Shown: positions 33,789 through 42,926 of the stretch, piece by piece
Layout: every line of letters starts with the position of its first letter
Numbering within the stretch: position 1 is the stretch's first letter
Assembly (NCBI RefSeq): GCF_000739435.1
Contig: NZ_CP009159.1
Span: 186,001 to 250,000, forward strand
Direction of reading: 5' to 3'
DNA length: 64,000 nt
Origin: Actinobacillus suis ATCC 33415
GTDB taxonomy: Bacteria > Pseudomonadota > Gammaproteobacteria > Enterobacterales > Pasteurellaceae
Program-made: the position numbers and the translations under genes
The notes under the pieces: model-generated
What the model was told of the DNA's origin: nothing
Databases searched by the model: none
The model's input: the letters and a program-made list of their open reading frames with translations, nothing else

Positions 33789-33804
33789 TGTTAAATTGAT
33801 CACA
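33789..33804 (+). promoter_or_regulatory. CRP-type site before cyaA
   Basis: TGTTA-AATTGA-TCACA differs from TGTGA-N6-TCACA at one base, and is flanked by AA and TTT as usual. It lies 24 bases before the GTG start, so binding would overlap or follow the promoter and repress, as with E. coli cyaA. Confidence 0.65.
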
Positions 33805-33827
33805 TTTTTTATAACAAGGGATTTAAC

Positions 33828-36341
33828 GTGGAAGAGTTGGAGCTATCAGCAGCTTACTTACATCAGCCATTGTCTGGTGTGTCGGATGCTTTGTCTTCAA
33901 TAACTCACCAGTTGGAATATGCTATTCCTCGTATTGATGCCTTAAATGATTTTAGAATTAAACGTGCTTTAGCTGCGAATAACCCGCAGTTTCAGTACGT
34001 TTTTTCTTTATTACCCCTCTTAATTCATACCAACAGCCCTGAATTGCCCGCTTATGTAAAAAATGCGCCGAGCGGCATTGTCCAATTTCAGCTTTCGGAT
34101 TTTCAAAATCGTTATTTAACAACTATTGATTTAAGTGTAGAGGAAGTCGAAAGCTTTTCTCAAAATCCGGCGTTTGATGCATTGTATTCGATGGGGAGTA
34201 CCGGCAGTATTACCCAAACCAGCTTATCTGATTTGGACTTGTGGCTTTGTTATTCTGATCGCTTGAGTGCGGTTGAATATCAATTAATCGAACAAAAACT
34301 CACTAAAATCAAACATTGGGCAAAGCATTTTGATGTGGAACTCAATTTTTATTTAATGAATCCGAGCCATTTTAAAGCGAATTTAGCTAGCAATGATATA
34401 AATGCGGAACATAGTGGATCTGCGCAACATTTTTTCTTGCTGGATGAGTTCTATCGTTCGGCAATTCGTTTATCCGGTAAGCGTTTATTATGGCTTCATC
34501 TAAGTGACAAACAATATCAAAAATGTATGGAGTTGGCGGACTTTGATCAAAGTGAATGGATTGATTTTGGTGATTTTTCTTCACTTTCAACTGCAGAATT
34601 TTTCGGTGCAAGTTTATGGCAATTATATAAAGGGATTGATTGCCCGTATAAATCAGCACTTAAAATTTTATTATTGGAAAGCTATGCCGAGACTTATCCG
34701 GAAACAGCGTTAATTTCAAAAGTATTTAAGCAAAAATTGCTCAATCAAGCGCCGGAAAAATATCATTTTGACCCTTATTTAGCGATGTTGGAGCAAGTTA
34801 CGGTTTATTTGACCAACCGTAAAGAATTTGTCCGCTTAGGTCACGTTAGAATGTGCTTTTATATGAAAGCCAATGAGGGCGACAAATCCGATTCTTGGCG
34901 TAAGCAGGCGTTATTAGAATTAGTGAATGGCTGGCAATGGAATGTGAACGAAATTAAATTGCTGGATAACCGTGAGAGTTGGAAGATTAAACAAGCGATT
35001 AGCCATCAACAAATTATTGTTGATTTGTTGTTGCAGAGTTATCGTAATTTAATTCATTTTGCCCGCAAGTTTCATATTGATCCGAGCATTTTAACTAATG
35101 ATATCGACACCTTAATGCGTAAATTGTATTCGGTGTTTGAAGTCTTACCGGGTAAAGTGCCGTTGATTAATCCGCATATTGCCAAAAATTTATCGGAAAG
35201 TGCCGTAACCTTTATTGAGGCGAGAGATGGCTCTACGCTGCAGTCCGGTTGGTATTTAATTAATCAAGCGCCAAGAAGCCCGTACAATTCGGAATTACGT
35301 TATGTGCGCCATGCAAAGAACCTGACCAAAGTAGTGGCATGGGGCTATTTTAATGGGGTGATTACCTCAAGTACTCAGCTACACTTAATTAGTCGTAGCC
35401 TAGATTTACCGAAATTACGCCAATTTATTACGGATTTAAGGCTCTCTTTTCCAGTGACGGCACCGGTGATCAGCGAACAGGATATGTTACATCCAAATGA
35501 GATTCGCAGCTTAATTTTGGCGGTGAATTTAGTGAATGATCCGACCCAAAAACTGGCGGATATGCGCCGTAGCGTACAGCCGAGCGATTTATTCAACTTT
35601 GGTTCTTCACAAGAAAACTTGGTGGGGAGCGTCAGTATTATTTACCGTAATATGTGGAACGAAATTCGCACACTCCAATTTGAAGGGGATGATGCGATCT
35701 TAAAGGCGTTAAAACTGATTTCGAATAAGATCTATCGAGGTTCAGCACCACCGCAGTCGGTCAATGTATTTTGTTATAGTCGTCGTTTTAGAAGTGAGTT
35801 GCGTGAGTTTATCGCTGATCTTGTACACCGTTGTATTACGATTCAAACCGGCACGATTTCACATCGGCACTCGTTGAATACGTTGAAGGTTGCAGGTAAA
35901 ACGTGGCAATTTATTTTTGAAAAACAAAAAGTTGCGATTCAGCAAATAGAGGATCAAGCGGTCGATTTTACTGAAAATTTTGCAAATAGCGCATTAAATT
36001 CGGAGAGTAATGGGCTGACGTTCCCACGTGAAATTGATGAATTTGCGAGTGAAGGGTTCTTACAATTCTTTTTTGAAGACAATCCGGACGAGAGCTTCAA
36101 CGTTTATATTTTAGATGAAAAGAATATGTTAGAAGCTTATTACTACTGTTTTGGTTCAAAAGAAGAAAAAGTGAAAGAAATCAATCGACTGCATTCGGTG
36201 GAAGAAACTGCCACATTAGCGACCAGCAGTTTTAATTTTCCTCAGTTTTATCAACTTATTCGGGTTAACGGTGAAATGCAAATTGTGCCGTTCCAAAGCA
36301 AACAACATAGAGACTATTTAGCGCAGTTACAAGCGGTCTAA
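33828..36341 (+). CDS. cyaA: Class I adenylate cyclase, GTG start
   Basis: 837 residues. It makes cAMP from ATP; in Pasteurellaceae cAMP-CRP also controls competence. The catalytic N-terminal domain has FDALYSMGSTGSITQTSLSDLDLWLCY near residue 115, the class I signature with GS and DLD catalytic residues. The C-terminal half is the regulatory domain that responds to the sugar PTS. GTG at 33828 has AAGGG 7 bases upstream. The last residues LQAV and the stop codon are written by an uptake sequence (ACAAGCGGTCTAA, 36329-36341). A further uptake sequence is inside the gene near 35955. Confidence 0.97.
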   Translation: MEELELSAAYLHQPLSGVSDALSSITHQLEYAIPRIDALNDFRIKRALAANNPQFQYVFSLLPLLIHTNSPELPAYVKNAPSGIVQFQLSDFQNRYLTTIDLSVEEVESFSQNPAFDALYSMGSTGSITQTSLSDLDLWLCYSDRLSAVEYQLIEQKLTKIKHWAKHFDVELNFYLMNPSHFKANLASNDINAEHSGSAQHFFLLDEFYRSAIRLSGKRLLWLHLSDKQYQKCMELADFDQSEWIDFGDFSSLSTAEFFGASLWQLYKGIDCPYKSALKILLLESYAETYPETALISKVFKQKLLNQAPEKYHFDPYLAMLEQVTVYLTNRKEFVRLGHVRMCFYMKANEGDKSDSWRKQALLELVNGWQWNVNEIKLLDNRESWKIKQAISHQQIIVDLLLQSYRNLIHFARKFHIDPSILTNDIDTLMRKLYSVFEVLPGKVPLINPHIAKNLSESAVTFIEARDGSTLQSGWYLINQAPRSPYNSELRYVRHAKNLTKVVAWGYFNGVITSSTQLHLISRSLDLPKLRQFITDLRLSFPVTAPVISEQDMLHPNEIRSLILAVNLVNDPTQKLADMRRSVQPSDLFNFGSSQENLVGSVSIIYRNMWNEIRTLQFEGDDAILKALKLISNKIYRGSAPPQSVNVFCYSRRFRSELREFIADLVHRCITIQTGTISHRHSLNTLKVAGKTWQFIFEKQKVAIQQIEDQAVDFTENFANSALNSESNGLTFPREIDEFASEGFLQFFFEDNPDESFNVYILDEKNMLEAYYYCFGSKEEKVKEINRLHSVEETATLATSSFNFPQFYQLIRVNGEMQIVPFQSKQHRDYLAQLQAV

Positions 36342-36389
36342 ATTGGCTAATTTTTACATTATAATTTTAAATTTATACACAACATCATT

Positions 36390-38252
36390 ATGTCCGAAGG
36401 TATTTCTCATCTTGCCAATCCTGAATTGGCGAAAATCGTTGTTTTACTGGCAACCAGTATTACGATTGTTCCATTATTTAAACGTATCGGTTTAGGCAGC
36501 GTATTAGGTTATTTAGTCGCCGGCTGTCTTATTGGCCCGTCCGTACTCGGTTTATTCCAAGATCCTCAAGCAATTGTGCATTTAGCCGAACTTGGTGTGG
36601 TCATGTTCTTATTCATTATCGGTTTGGAAATGCATCCGGAGTTGCTGTGGAGTATGCGCAAAGCTATTTTTGGACGAGGCTTTTTGCAGGTTGCAACTTG
36701 TGGGACGTTACTTACTTTCGCCGGTATTCATATTCTGGGGCTTAAACCGGAGGTGGCATTTATTGCCGGTGCCGGTTTTGCGTTGTCTTCTACTGCTATT
36801 GTGATGCAAGTGTTAGAAGATAAAGGGATTGCCAGCACCTTAAAAGGGCAGCGCATTGTTTCAACACTATTATTTGAAGACTTAGCAATTGTGCCGTTGC
36901 TGGCTTCGATTGCTTTTCTTTCACCGGAAGCGGAGGCAGAACCGACATTTAATTTCACTTCGATTGGGATCGCAATTGTCGGTATTATCATTTTGGTCGT
37001 GGGCAGTAAATGGGTGATGAATCCGCTGTTTCGAATGATTTCGAAAGCTAAAGTACGTGAGATGATGACGGCAGCCGCCTTGCTGGTGGTATTAGGTGCG
37101 GCTTGGTTAATGGAAGCGAGTGGGCTTTCCATGGCAATGGGAGCATTTGTTGCCGGCGTAATTTTATCGGAATCGGCGTTTCGCCACCAATTAGAAGCGG
37201 ATATTGAACCGTTTCGTGGCTTATTACTCGGCTTATTCTTTATGGGCGTAGGGATGTCGCTCGATTTAAATTTTGTCTTTAATGATTTGCTATGGTTATT
37301 AAGTATTGTGGCGATATGTGTGCTGGGTAAAGCGTTGGTAGTGTATGTGATCGCCCGCTTAACACGTTTAAGCCATAGAGAATCAATGATGCGAATGTCG
37401 ATTATGGCGCACGGGGGGGAATTTGCATTCGTATTATTCTCAGCGGCGGCGGCAATCGGTTTATTTAATCAAGATCAGCAAGCAACGTTTACGGCGGCAG
37501 TGATTGTTTCAATGCTGATTTCTCCGTTGGTTGTGTTGTTTGTACAACGTGCAATGATGCGAAAATCCGCCCAAGAAGCGCCGAATATGACGGATATTGA
37601 GATTGCCGAAGATTTGGAAAATAACGTATTAGTCATTGGTTTTGGTCGATTTAGCCAAATCGTATGTCAAACGTTATTAGCGAGAGGCATTACGGTAACG
37701 GTGATTGATTCCAGCACTGATCGTATTCGTGCAGCGGCAAGTTTCGGTTTTAAAGTGTATTATGGGGACGGCACTCGCTTAGATGTGTTACGCGCCAGCG
37801 GCTTGGCGAAAGTAGACTGTGTGGTATTAGGTATTAATAATCCGGAACGCAGCGCACTCATTGTTGAACAGATTAAACAAGAGTTTCCGTTAACGCCGAT
37901 TTTGGCTCGAACCTATGATCGTCATAGTGCGATTGAATTAACCAAGCGACATGTTGATTTCCAAATTCGTGAGACGTTTGAATCGGCTTTAGTGTTAAGT
38001 AAAGCGGCAATGATGAAATTAGGTATTGATGATATTGAAGCGGAAAGTGTGATAGAAAGCGTGAGGGCTTTGGATAAGGAACGTTTTAAAGAAGAGCTGA
38101 TTTACGGTTCTTCGGTTGAAATTGTACGTAAATATTTTACGCCGAAACCGTTTGTGAAACCGCAACAAGAAGCGGAAGCGCTGAATGAATCTGCTGCAGA
38201 AATTTTAGCAGAGGACGAGAGCGATCAGACGGCGAACAGTAAAAATAAATAA
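36390..38252 (+). CDS. Kef-type K+/H+ antiporter (CPA2 family)
   Basis: 620 residues. The first about 390 form a CPA2 exchanger with about twelve helices (LGVVMFLFIIGLEMHPELLW, GAGFALSSTAIVMQVLEDKG, MGAFVAGVILSES). From about residue 410 an RCK/TrkA-N domain follows with NVLVIGFGRFSQIVCQTLLA, a Rossmann nucleotide-binding site, and YGDGTRLDVLRASGL. This is the KefB/KefC layout, where glutathione adducts open the channel during electrophile stress. The ancillary KefF/KefG gene is not next to it. Closed by a terminator at 38306. Confidence 0.9.
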   Translation: MSEGISHLANPELAKIVVLLATSITIVPLFKRIGLGSVLGYLVAGCLIGPSVLGLFQDPQAIVHLAELGVVMFLFIIGLEMHPELLWSMRKAIFGRGFLQVATCGTLLTFAGIHILGLKPEVAFIAGAGFALSSTAIVMQVLEDKGIASTLKGQRIVSTLLFEDLAIVPLLASIAFLSPEAEAEPTFNFTSIGIAIVGIIILVVGSKWVMNPLFRMISKAKVREMMTAAALLVVLGAAWLMEASGLSMAMGAFVAGVILSESAFRHQLEADIEPFRGLLLGLFFMGVGMSLDLNFVFNDLLWLLSIVAICVLGKALVVYVIARLTRLSHRESMMRMSIMAHGGEFAFVLFSAAAAIGLFNQDQQATFTAAVIVSMLISPLVVLFVQRAMMRKSAQEAPNMTDIEIAEDLENNVLVIGFGRFSQIVCQTLLARGITVTVIDSSTDRIRAAASFGFKVYYGDGTRLDVLRASGLAKVDCVVLGINNPERSALIVEQIKQEFPLTPILARTYDRHSAIELTKRHVDFQIRETFESALVLSKAAMMKLGIDDIEAESVIESVRALDKERFKEELIYGSSVEIVRKYFTPKPFVKPQQEAEALNESAAEILAEDESDQTANSKNK

Positions 38253-38305
38253 TGGCTAATTTATCGAAGCGATAAAATTCGGATTAGATCAAATCTTTTT
38301 ACAAC

Positions 38306-38327
38306 AAAGGGCGAGTTATCGCCCTTT
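38306..38327 (+). terminator. Terminator after the Kef-type gene
   Basis: AAAGGGCGA and TCGCCCTTT form a 9 bp stem with a GTTA loop, followed by TCATTT. Confidence 0.75.
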
Positions 38328-38430
38328 TCATTTACATCATGCTAACAACTCTTTATGATGGCATGGCTATGAAAAACACGTATTTCGGTTAGCATTCGTT
38401 TGTCTTTATAGAGTTAGATAAGGTTTATTT

Positions 38431-40326
38431 ATGCTCCCTGAGTTGGGTTATTTTGCATTGATTTTGGCTACAGTTGTAGCTGTGTTTCAAGTGGGCTTAT
38501 CGCTGTGGGGCGAACCATTTAAACGCCCACAATTACTGAGCTTTAATCCGCTATTTAGCGGAGTACAAGCGTTATGTTGTACTATCTCGTTCGGAACATT
38601 GGCGCACGCTTTTTTGCGTGATGATTTTTCGGTCATTTATGTTGCGCAGCATTCCAATAGTCAATTACCGGACTTCTTTAAATTTGCAGCGACTTGGGGC
38701 GGACATGAAGGCTCAATGTTATTTTGGCTCACCGCATTAACCCTTTGGACCGGCGTGTTTTGCATTTTTTCCGATAAATCCGACCGCTTGTTTAACTATC
38801 GTACCCAAGCAATGTTAGGGCTGATAAGCCTTGGCTTTATGCTATTTATCTTATTAGTTTCCAATCCGTTTGAACGTAGCTTTCCACCGCCGCCGGAAGG
38901 ACGAGATTTAAACCCGATGTTACAAGATGTCGGGTTAATCTTTCATCCGCCGTTACTTTATTTAGGCTATGTCGGTTTTGCGGTAAGTTTTGCGATGATT
39001 GTGGCGAGCTTACTTTCCGGTGTATTAGATGCGGCAACTGCACGTTGGATTCGCCCATGGGCGATGATTTCATGGGGATTTTTAACCGCTGGTATTATTT
39101 TAGGCGCTTGGTGGGCGTACTATGAGTTGGGTTGGGGCGGCTGGTGGTTCTGGGATCCAGTCGAAAACGCTTCATTAATGCCATGGCTATTAGGTACGGC
39201 ATTAATTCATTCCTTAATTGTGAGCGAGCAAAGAGGCATTTTTAGCTATTGGACGATTTTATTGGCCATTTTTGCTTTCGCATTGAGTCTACTTGGGACT
39301 TTTATTGTTCGTTCAGGCGTCTTAACCTCAGTACACGCTTTTGCAGTTGACCCGGATCGAGGGATGGCATTACTGATTCTATTTTTCAGTTTAAGTTTTA
39401 TTGCATTAGCGCTATTCGCTTTCCGCGTAAATTTATGGCAAGGCGAGGTACGTTTCCGCTTGTTCTCAAAAGAAACCGGCTTTCTGTTATTGAACGGATT
39501 GTTGACGATCGCTACTTGCGCCGTGGTACTCGGTACGTTTTATCCGATGATTTTTACCGCAATGAATTGGGGTTCAATTTCAGTCGGTGCGCCTTATTTC
39601 AATAGCATATTTGCGCCGTTAGCCGTGTTTCTTATGTTAGCGATGGGGCTGGCGGTGATATTACGTTGGAAGCAGATTCCGCTAAAAACGATTTTAGTAA
39701 AATTAGCGTTCTTACCGGTTGCGTTGGGATTGGCGCTAGCCTTGATTCAACATACGATTGCACAAACGCAGTTATATCAATTCGAGCTATTACCTTTATT
39801 ATTTGTGACGTTAGCTATGTGGATCATTCTGACCCATATTCCGTATTTGCAATATATGTGGCAAATTCGACCGCTTGCAATGCGTTTAGCACATATCGGT
39901 TTTGCCATTTGTGTGATTGGCGCGATGATGAATAGTTATTATGGCGATGAGATTGGCGTGCGTCTCAAGCCGGATCAACAAGCGAATTTAGCCGGTTTTA
40001 CTTTCCGATACGAAGGCTATCGTGATGTTATTGGAGCGAACTATACAGCGGAACAAGCGATTTTTAGTATTGCGAAAGCGGGAGAAGAATTGGCGGTAGT
40101 CGTACCGGAGCGCCGTTATTATGATGTAAGAACTATGACGATGGCGGAAGTCGGTTTGTATCATCATGGCTTAGATGATGTGTATATCGTAATGGGCGAT
40201 AAATTCGGTAACTTAGAATATGCGTTCCGCTTACATTATAAACCTTATGTCAGAGCATTATGGCTTGGCGGTATTATGATGGTTATCGCCTCAATTTTGG
40301 CGCTGTTTGGTTATCGCCGTAAATAA
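38431..40326 (+). CDS. ccmF: Cytochrome c haem lyase subunit CcmF
   Basis: 631 residues, closer to CcmF (about 650) than to NrfE (about 550). It joins haem to apocytochrome c in the periplasmic face of the inner membrane. The WWD domain is complete: WWAYYELGWGGWWFWDPVENAS near residue 225, and flanking conserved His are in LIFHPPLLYLGY near 170 and SVHAFAVDP near 300. WGGHEGSMLFWL near 90 is also typical. It begins a co-directional block with dsbE/ccmG, ccmH and ccmI. ccmABCDE do not precede it, so a role for the Nrf nitrite reductase cannot be excluded. Confidence 0.93.
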   Translation: MLPELGYFALILATVVAVFQVGLSLWGEPFKRPQLLSFNPLFSGVQALCCTISFGTLAHAFLRDDFSVIYVAQHSNSQLPDFFKFAATWGGHEGSMLFWLTALTLWTGVFCIFSDKSDRLFNYRTQAMLGLISLGFMLFILLVSNPFERSFPPPPEGRDLNPMLQDVGLIFHPPLLYLGYVGFAVSFAMIVASLLSGVLDAATARWIRPWAMISWGFLTAGIILGAWWAYYELGWGGWWFWDPVENASLMPWLLGTALIHSLIVSEQRGIFSYWTILLAIFAFALSLLGTFIVRSGVLTSVHAFAVDPDRGMALLILFFSLSFIALALFAFRVNLWQGEVRFRLFSKETGFLLLNGLLTIATCAVVLGTFYPMIFTAMNWGSISVGAPYFNSIFAPLAVFLMLAMGLAVILRWKQIPLKTILVKLAFLPVALGLALALIQHTIAQTQLYQFELLPLLFVTLAMWIILTHIPYLQYMWQIRPLAMRLAHIGFAICVIGAMMNSYYGDEIGVRLKPDQQANLAGFTFRYEGYRDVIGANYTAEQAIFSIAKAGEELAVVVPERRYYDVRTMTMAEVGLYHHGLDDVYIVMGDKFGNLEYAFRLHYKPYVRALWLGGIMMVIASILALFGYRRK

Positions 40327-40347
40327 ATTTTGTAATGGATGAATAAG

Positions 40348-40881
40348 ATGAAAAAAGCCTTTTTGTTTTTGCCTTTATTATTATTGATTGCTTTAGTGGC
40401 GTTTCTTACCGTGCCATTAATGAATAAAGACGCATTAGCGCCGACCGAGGATTGGCGAGATAAACCGTTTCCTGAATTTGTCGGTAAGAATTTATTAGAT
40501 CCGCACGCACGTTTAAATAATAACAGCTTACCGAAAGAACCTTATATTCTGAATGTGTGGGCGAGCTGGTGTACTTGGTGTATTAAAGAATTTCCGATTT
40601 TATTAAAGCTTAAAGAGCAAGGTGTTCCGATTGTCGGCTTAACTTACACCGATGAACCGAATGCGGCGAGAGCGGCATTAAATCGTTGGGGAAATCCGTT
40701 TAGCCTGATTATTGATGATTATGAACGTAGCTTTTTAATTCAAACGCTAAAAGTCTCTTCTGCGCCTTCCAGTTATTTAATTGATAAGCATGGGATCGTG
40801 CGTTATCAGCAAAAAGGCTATAACCCGGATTTCGAAAAAGATTTTCTTCCTCGTTTAGAAGCATTACGTAAGGAACCTTAA
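40348..40881 (+). CDS. dsbE: Thiol:disulfide interchange protein DsbE/CcmG
   Basis: 177 residues from the ATG at 40348, 8 bases after GGA; an ATG at 40339 adds three residues but has no ribosome binding site. One N-terminal anchor (about residues 5-25), then a thioredoxin fold with the WASWCTWCIKEFP active site (CTWC, where E. coli has CPTC) and a GLTYTDEPNAARAAL insertion typical of CcmG. It keeps apocytochrome haem-binding cysteines reduced. It follows ccmF by 21 bases. Confidence 0.93.
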   Translation: MKKAFLFLPLLLLIALVAFLTVPLMNKDALAPTEDWRDKPFPEFVGKNLLDPHARLNNNSLPKEPYILNVWASWCTWCIKEFPILLKLKEQGVPIVGLTYTDEPNAARAALNRWGNPFSLIIDDYERSFLIQTLKVSSAPSSYLIDKHGIVRYQQKGYNPDFEKDFLPRLEALRKEP

Positions 40882-41273
40882 TGAAATTTTTGCAAAAAAT
40901 TTGGCTTTTTTTACCGCTTGTATTAAGTGGTATTGCACAAGCGGAAATGGTTGATACCTTTCAATTTCAGCAAGAGTCAGACCGAGTAAGAGCGGTGGCA
41001 TTAGCAAAATCGCTGCGCTGCCCGCAATGTCAAAATCAAAACCTGGTGGAATCAAATGCCACTACCGCTTATAAACTACGTTTGGAAGTTTATGAAATGG
41101 TCAATCAAGGTAAAAGCGATGAAGAAATTATTCAAATTATGACCAATCGCTTCGGGCATTTTGTGAATTACGATCCGCCGGTTAATGCTCAAACTTGGGT
41201 GTTATGGGGAATGCCGTTCGGATTATGTTTAATTTTATTAAGCTTAATTGTTTGGCGCACGAAAAAGAAATAG
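40881..41273 (+). CDS. ccmH: Cytochrome c maturation protein CcmH (NrfF-like)
   Basis: 130 residues. Signal peptide, then the CcmH redox motif SLRCPQCQNQNLVESNA at about residue 48-52 (Cys-Pro-Gln-Cys), and one C-terminal anchor (WGMPFGLCLILLSLIVW). It works with CcmF and CcmG on apocytochrome c. Its ATG overlaps the dsbE stop (TAATG). This is the short form without a TPR part; the TPR domain is encoded by the next gene, as in organisms with separate CcmH and CcmI. Confidence 0.93.
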   Translation: MKFLQKIWLFLPLVLSGIAQAEMVDTFQFQQESDRVRAVALAKSLRCPQCQNQNLVESNATTAYKLRLEVYEMVNQGKSDEEIIQIMTNRFGHFVNYDPPVNAQTWVLWGMPFGLCLILLSLIVWRTKKK

Positions 41274-41311
41274 TAACTCGTATTTATTGAAGCGAATTTG
41301 ATGACGATAAG

Positions 41312-42052
41312 ATGAAAACAAGAGCAGAAATTAATCACGAAAATTATCAGCAAGCGGTTAAATTTGCCGAAAATTTTGCCGATGAGCTGAAAGCGGAGTA
41401 TCTCAATGAAGCGGAACAACGCTATCATTTTGAGCAGCAAACTAGCCAATCTTTGCAAAATTTTGCTAAAAACAGACCGCTTGTCGGGCTATTTCTATTA
41501 GCGTTAAGCTTTATAGCGGCTGCTATTTTTTATTGGCAAACGGAACGTTATCAGATAGTGAACCAAGGCGAGCAGTTGCATCAAGCTTTTCAAATCCAAA
41601 CAGGGCTAGAAGATAAAGAACAAAAAAATAATCGTTATGTTTTAAGCTTACAAGAGCGCTTACGAGAAAACCCGAATAACGGGGAATTGTGGTATGAGTT
41701 GGGGCAAGCTTACGCTTTAAATAATGATTTTGGTTCTGCTTTAATTTGTTATGATAATGCACAAAAAGTGTTGGGTGAGAAGGCAGCGATTTTCGGTGCA
41801 ATGGCAACAGCCAAATATTATCAAGAAGGAAAAACGATCTCGGCTCAGACCCAACGATGGCTTGATAAAGCGTTGAGCTTAGATAAAAAAGAGAGTACCA
41901 GTTTACTGCTACTTGCATCGCATGCTTATGCGAATAAACAGTATCAACAAGCGATTGATTTTTGGCGTCAGGTATTAGACGGAGAGAATGAATCTATTGA
42001 TCGCCGAGCAATTATTCAGAGTATTGATATGGCACGCCAATCTTTAAAATAA
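41312..42052 (+). CDS. ccmI: Cytochrome c maturation TPR protein CcmI
   Basis: 246 residues. One membrane span at about residues 62-80 (PLVGLFLLALSFIAAAIFYW) and a C-terminal TPR region (GELWYELGQAYALNNDFGSALICYDNA, and a second repeat from about 180). CcmI/NrfG-type proteins hold the apocytochrome C-terminus for the CcmFH lyase. The N-terminal helix contains residues QAVKFAENFAD written over an uptake sequence at 41354. A hairpin terminator follows at 42059. Confidence 0.85.
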   Translation: MKTRAEINHENYQQAVKFAENFADELKAEYLNEAEQRYHFEQQTSQSLQNFAKNRPLVGLFLLALSFIAAAIFYWQTERYQIVNQGEQLHQAFQIQTGLEDKEQKNNRYVLSLQERLRENPNNGELWYELGQAYALNNDFGSALICYDNAQKVLGEKAAIFGAMATAKYYQEGKTISAQTQRWLDKALSLDKKESTSLLLLASHAYANKQYQQAIDFWRQVLDGENESIDRRAIIQSIDMARQSLK

Positions 42053-42058
42053 AAAGCG

Positions 42059-42110
42059 ACAGCCCCTGAAAGGTCAGGCCTTAAAACCGACTTCTCGGGG
42101 CTGTTTTATT
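42059..42110 (+). terminator. Terminator after the ccm block
   Basis: ACAGCCCC and GGGGCTGT close a stem around about 30 bases with further internal pairing (CAGGCC region), followed by TTTATTT. Confidence 0.6.
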
Positions 42111-42123
42111 TCATTTTGCTTTC

Positions 42124-42585
42124 TTAAGCTAGCTGGATAGTTTGGAAATCGTCTCTCACTTCCGGATCACCTTTTTTCCATTCCATTTTACCGAATTTGC
42201 CGAGTGAATTATCAATAAGGCGAACTTGTTCTAATTTTACTTCCCAAACGGATAACGCATCATCAACATATGGCTTGAATTCTGCTTTATATAAGTCTTT
42301 TGCGGCTTGTGCATCTTCACCGCTTAAGCAGTGCGTTGTACCAAGAAATTGAATACCTTGAATGGAGGAATGAAAACGCGTCGGTGAGAAAATCGTTCCG
42401 GCGACTTTAGGATTTGTATGTGCGATTTTGGAATGGGTGGTTTGCTCTGAGCTCATATAGATTAAGCGATAATTAGCTTCATCAAATTTATAAAAACAAG
42501 CAAAGGACCAAGGTTGGTTATTTTCTGTCACAGACAAAGTACAGAGATATTTTTTATTAAGGAAATTAGCTATGCGTTTCTGCAT
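42124..42585 (-). CDS. Split-barrel flavoprotein-like protein (YhbP/UPF0306 type)
   Basis: 153 residues. The opening MQKRIANFLNKKYLCTLSVTENNQPWSFACFYKFD and MSSEQTTHSKIAHTNPKVAGTI fit the pyridoxamine-5'-phosphate oxidase-like split-barrel fold, in the YhbP group. The function of this group is unknown. Its promoter region shares the 341-base gap with hugZ: an inverted repeat TATGTCAA/TTGACATA (42616-42642) lies near its start. No gene is visible in that gap. Confidence 0.75.
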   Translation of the reverse strand: MQKRIANFLNKKYLCTLSVTENNQPWSFACFYKFDEANYRLIYMSSEQTTHSKIAHTNPKVAGTIFSPTRFHSSIQGIQFLGTTHCLSGEDAQAAKDLYKAEFKPYVDDALSVWEVKLEQVRLIDNSLGKFGKMEWKKGDPEVRDDFQTIQLA

Positions 42586-42926
42586 ATGGACCCCTATTTA
42601 TTAATAATTGTAAGATATGTCAATTTTTAATGTTTTGACATACTGTTTAATAAGCAAAATCCTTTTTGGCGAAGTAAATATTCAAGAATGAACAGATTCA
42701 TTTTGACACAAAATTGTAAGTTTAGTAAAGTGAAAAGCCCTTTTTATGGCTATTAATAGGCCTTAATTTCAAAGAGATACAACCACTCGCTGATTATTTG
42801 TTCGTCAAAAGTAAAAATTTACATTTTTAACATTGCGAAAAAAAACAGTATAAATATAATTAAAAATAATTTGTATTAACAATACCTGTTGATAAAATTT
42901 ACATAAATTTTAGTTGAGGAGAACTT

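Noticed and set aside
36728-37132. 134-residue minus-strand frame inside the Kef-type gene
   Set aside because: Shadow of a conserved membrane helix region; no start signal.
41523-41918. 131-residue minus-strand frame inside ccmI
   Set aside because: Overlaps a well-supported TPR gene completely and has no coding-like composition.
42841-42926. Fur box before hugZ
   Set aside because: The best windows match the 19-base consensus only about as well as random AT-rich DNA; expected biologically but not supported by sequence alone.
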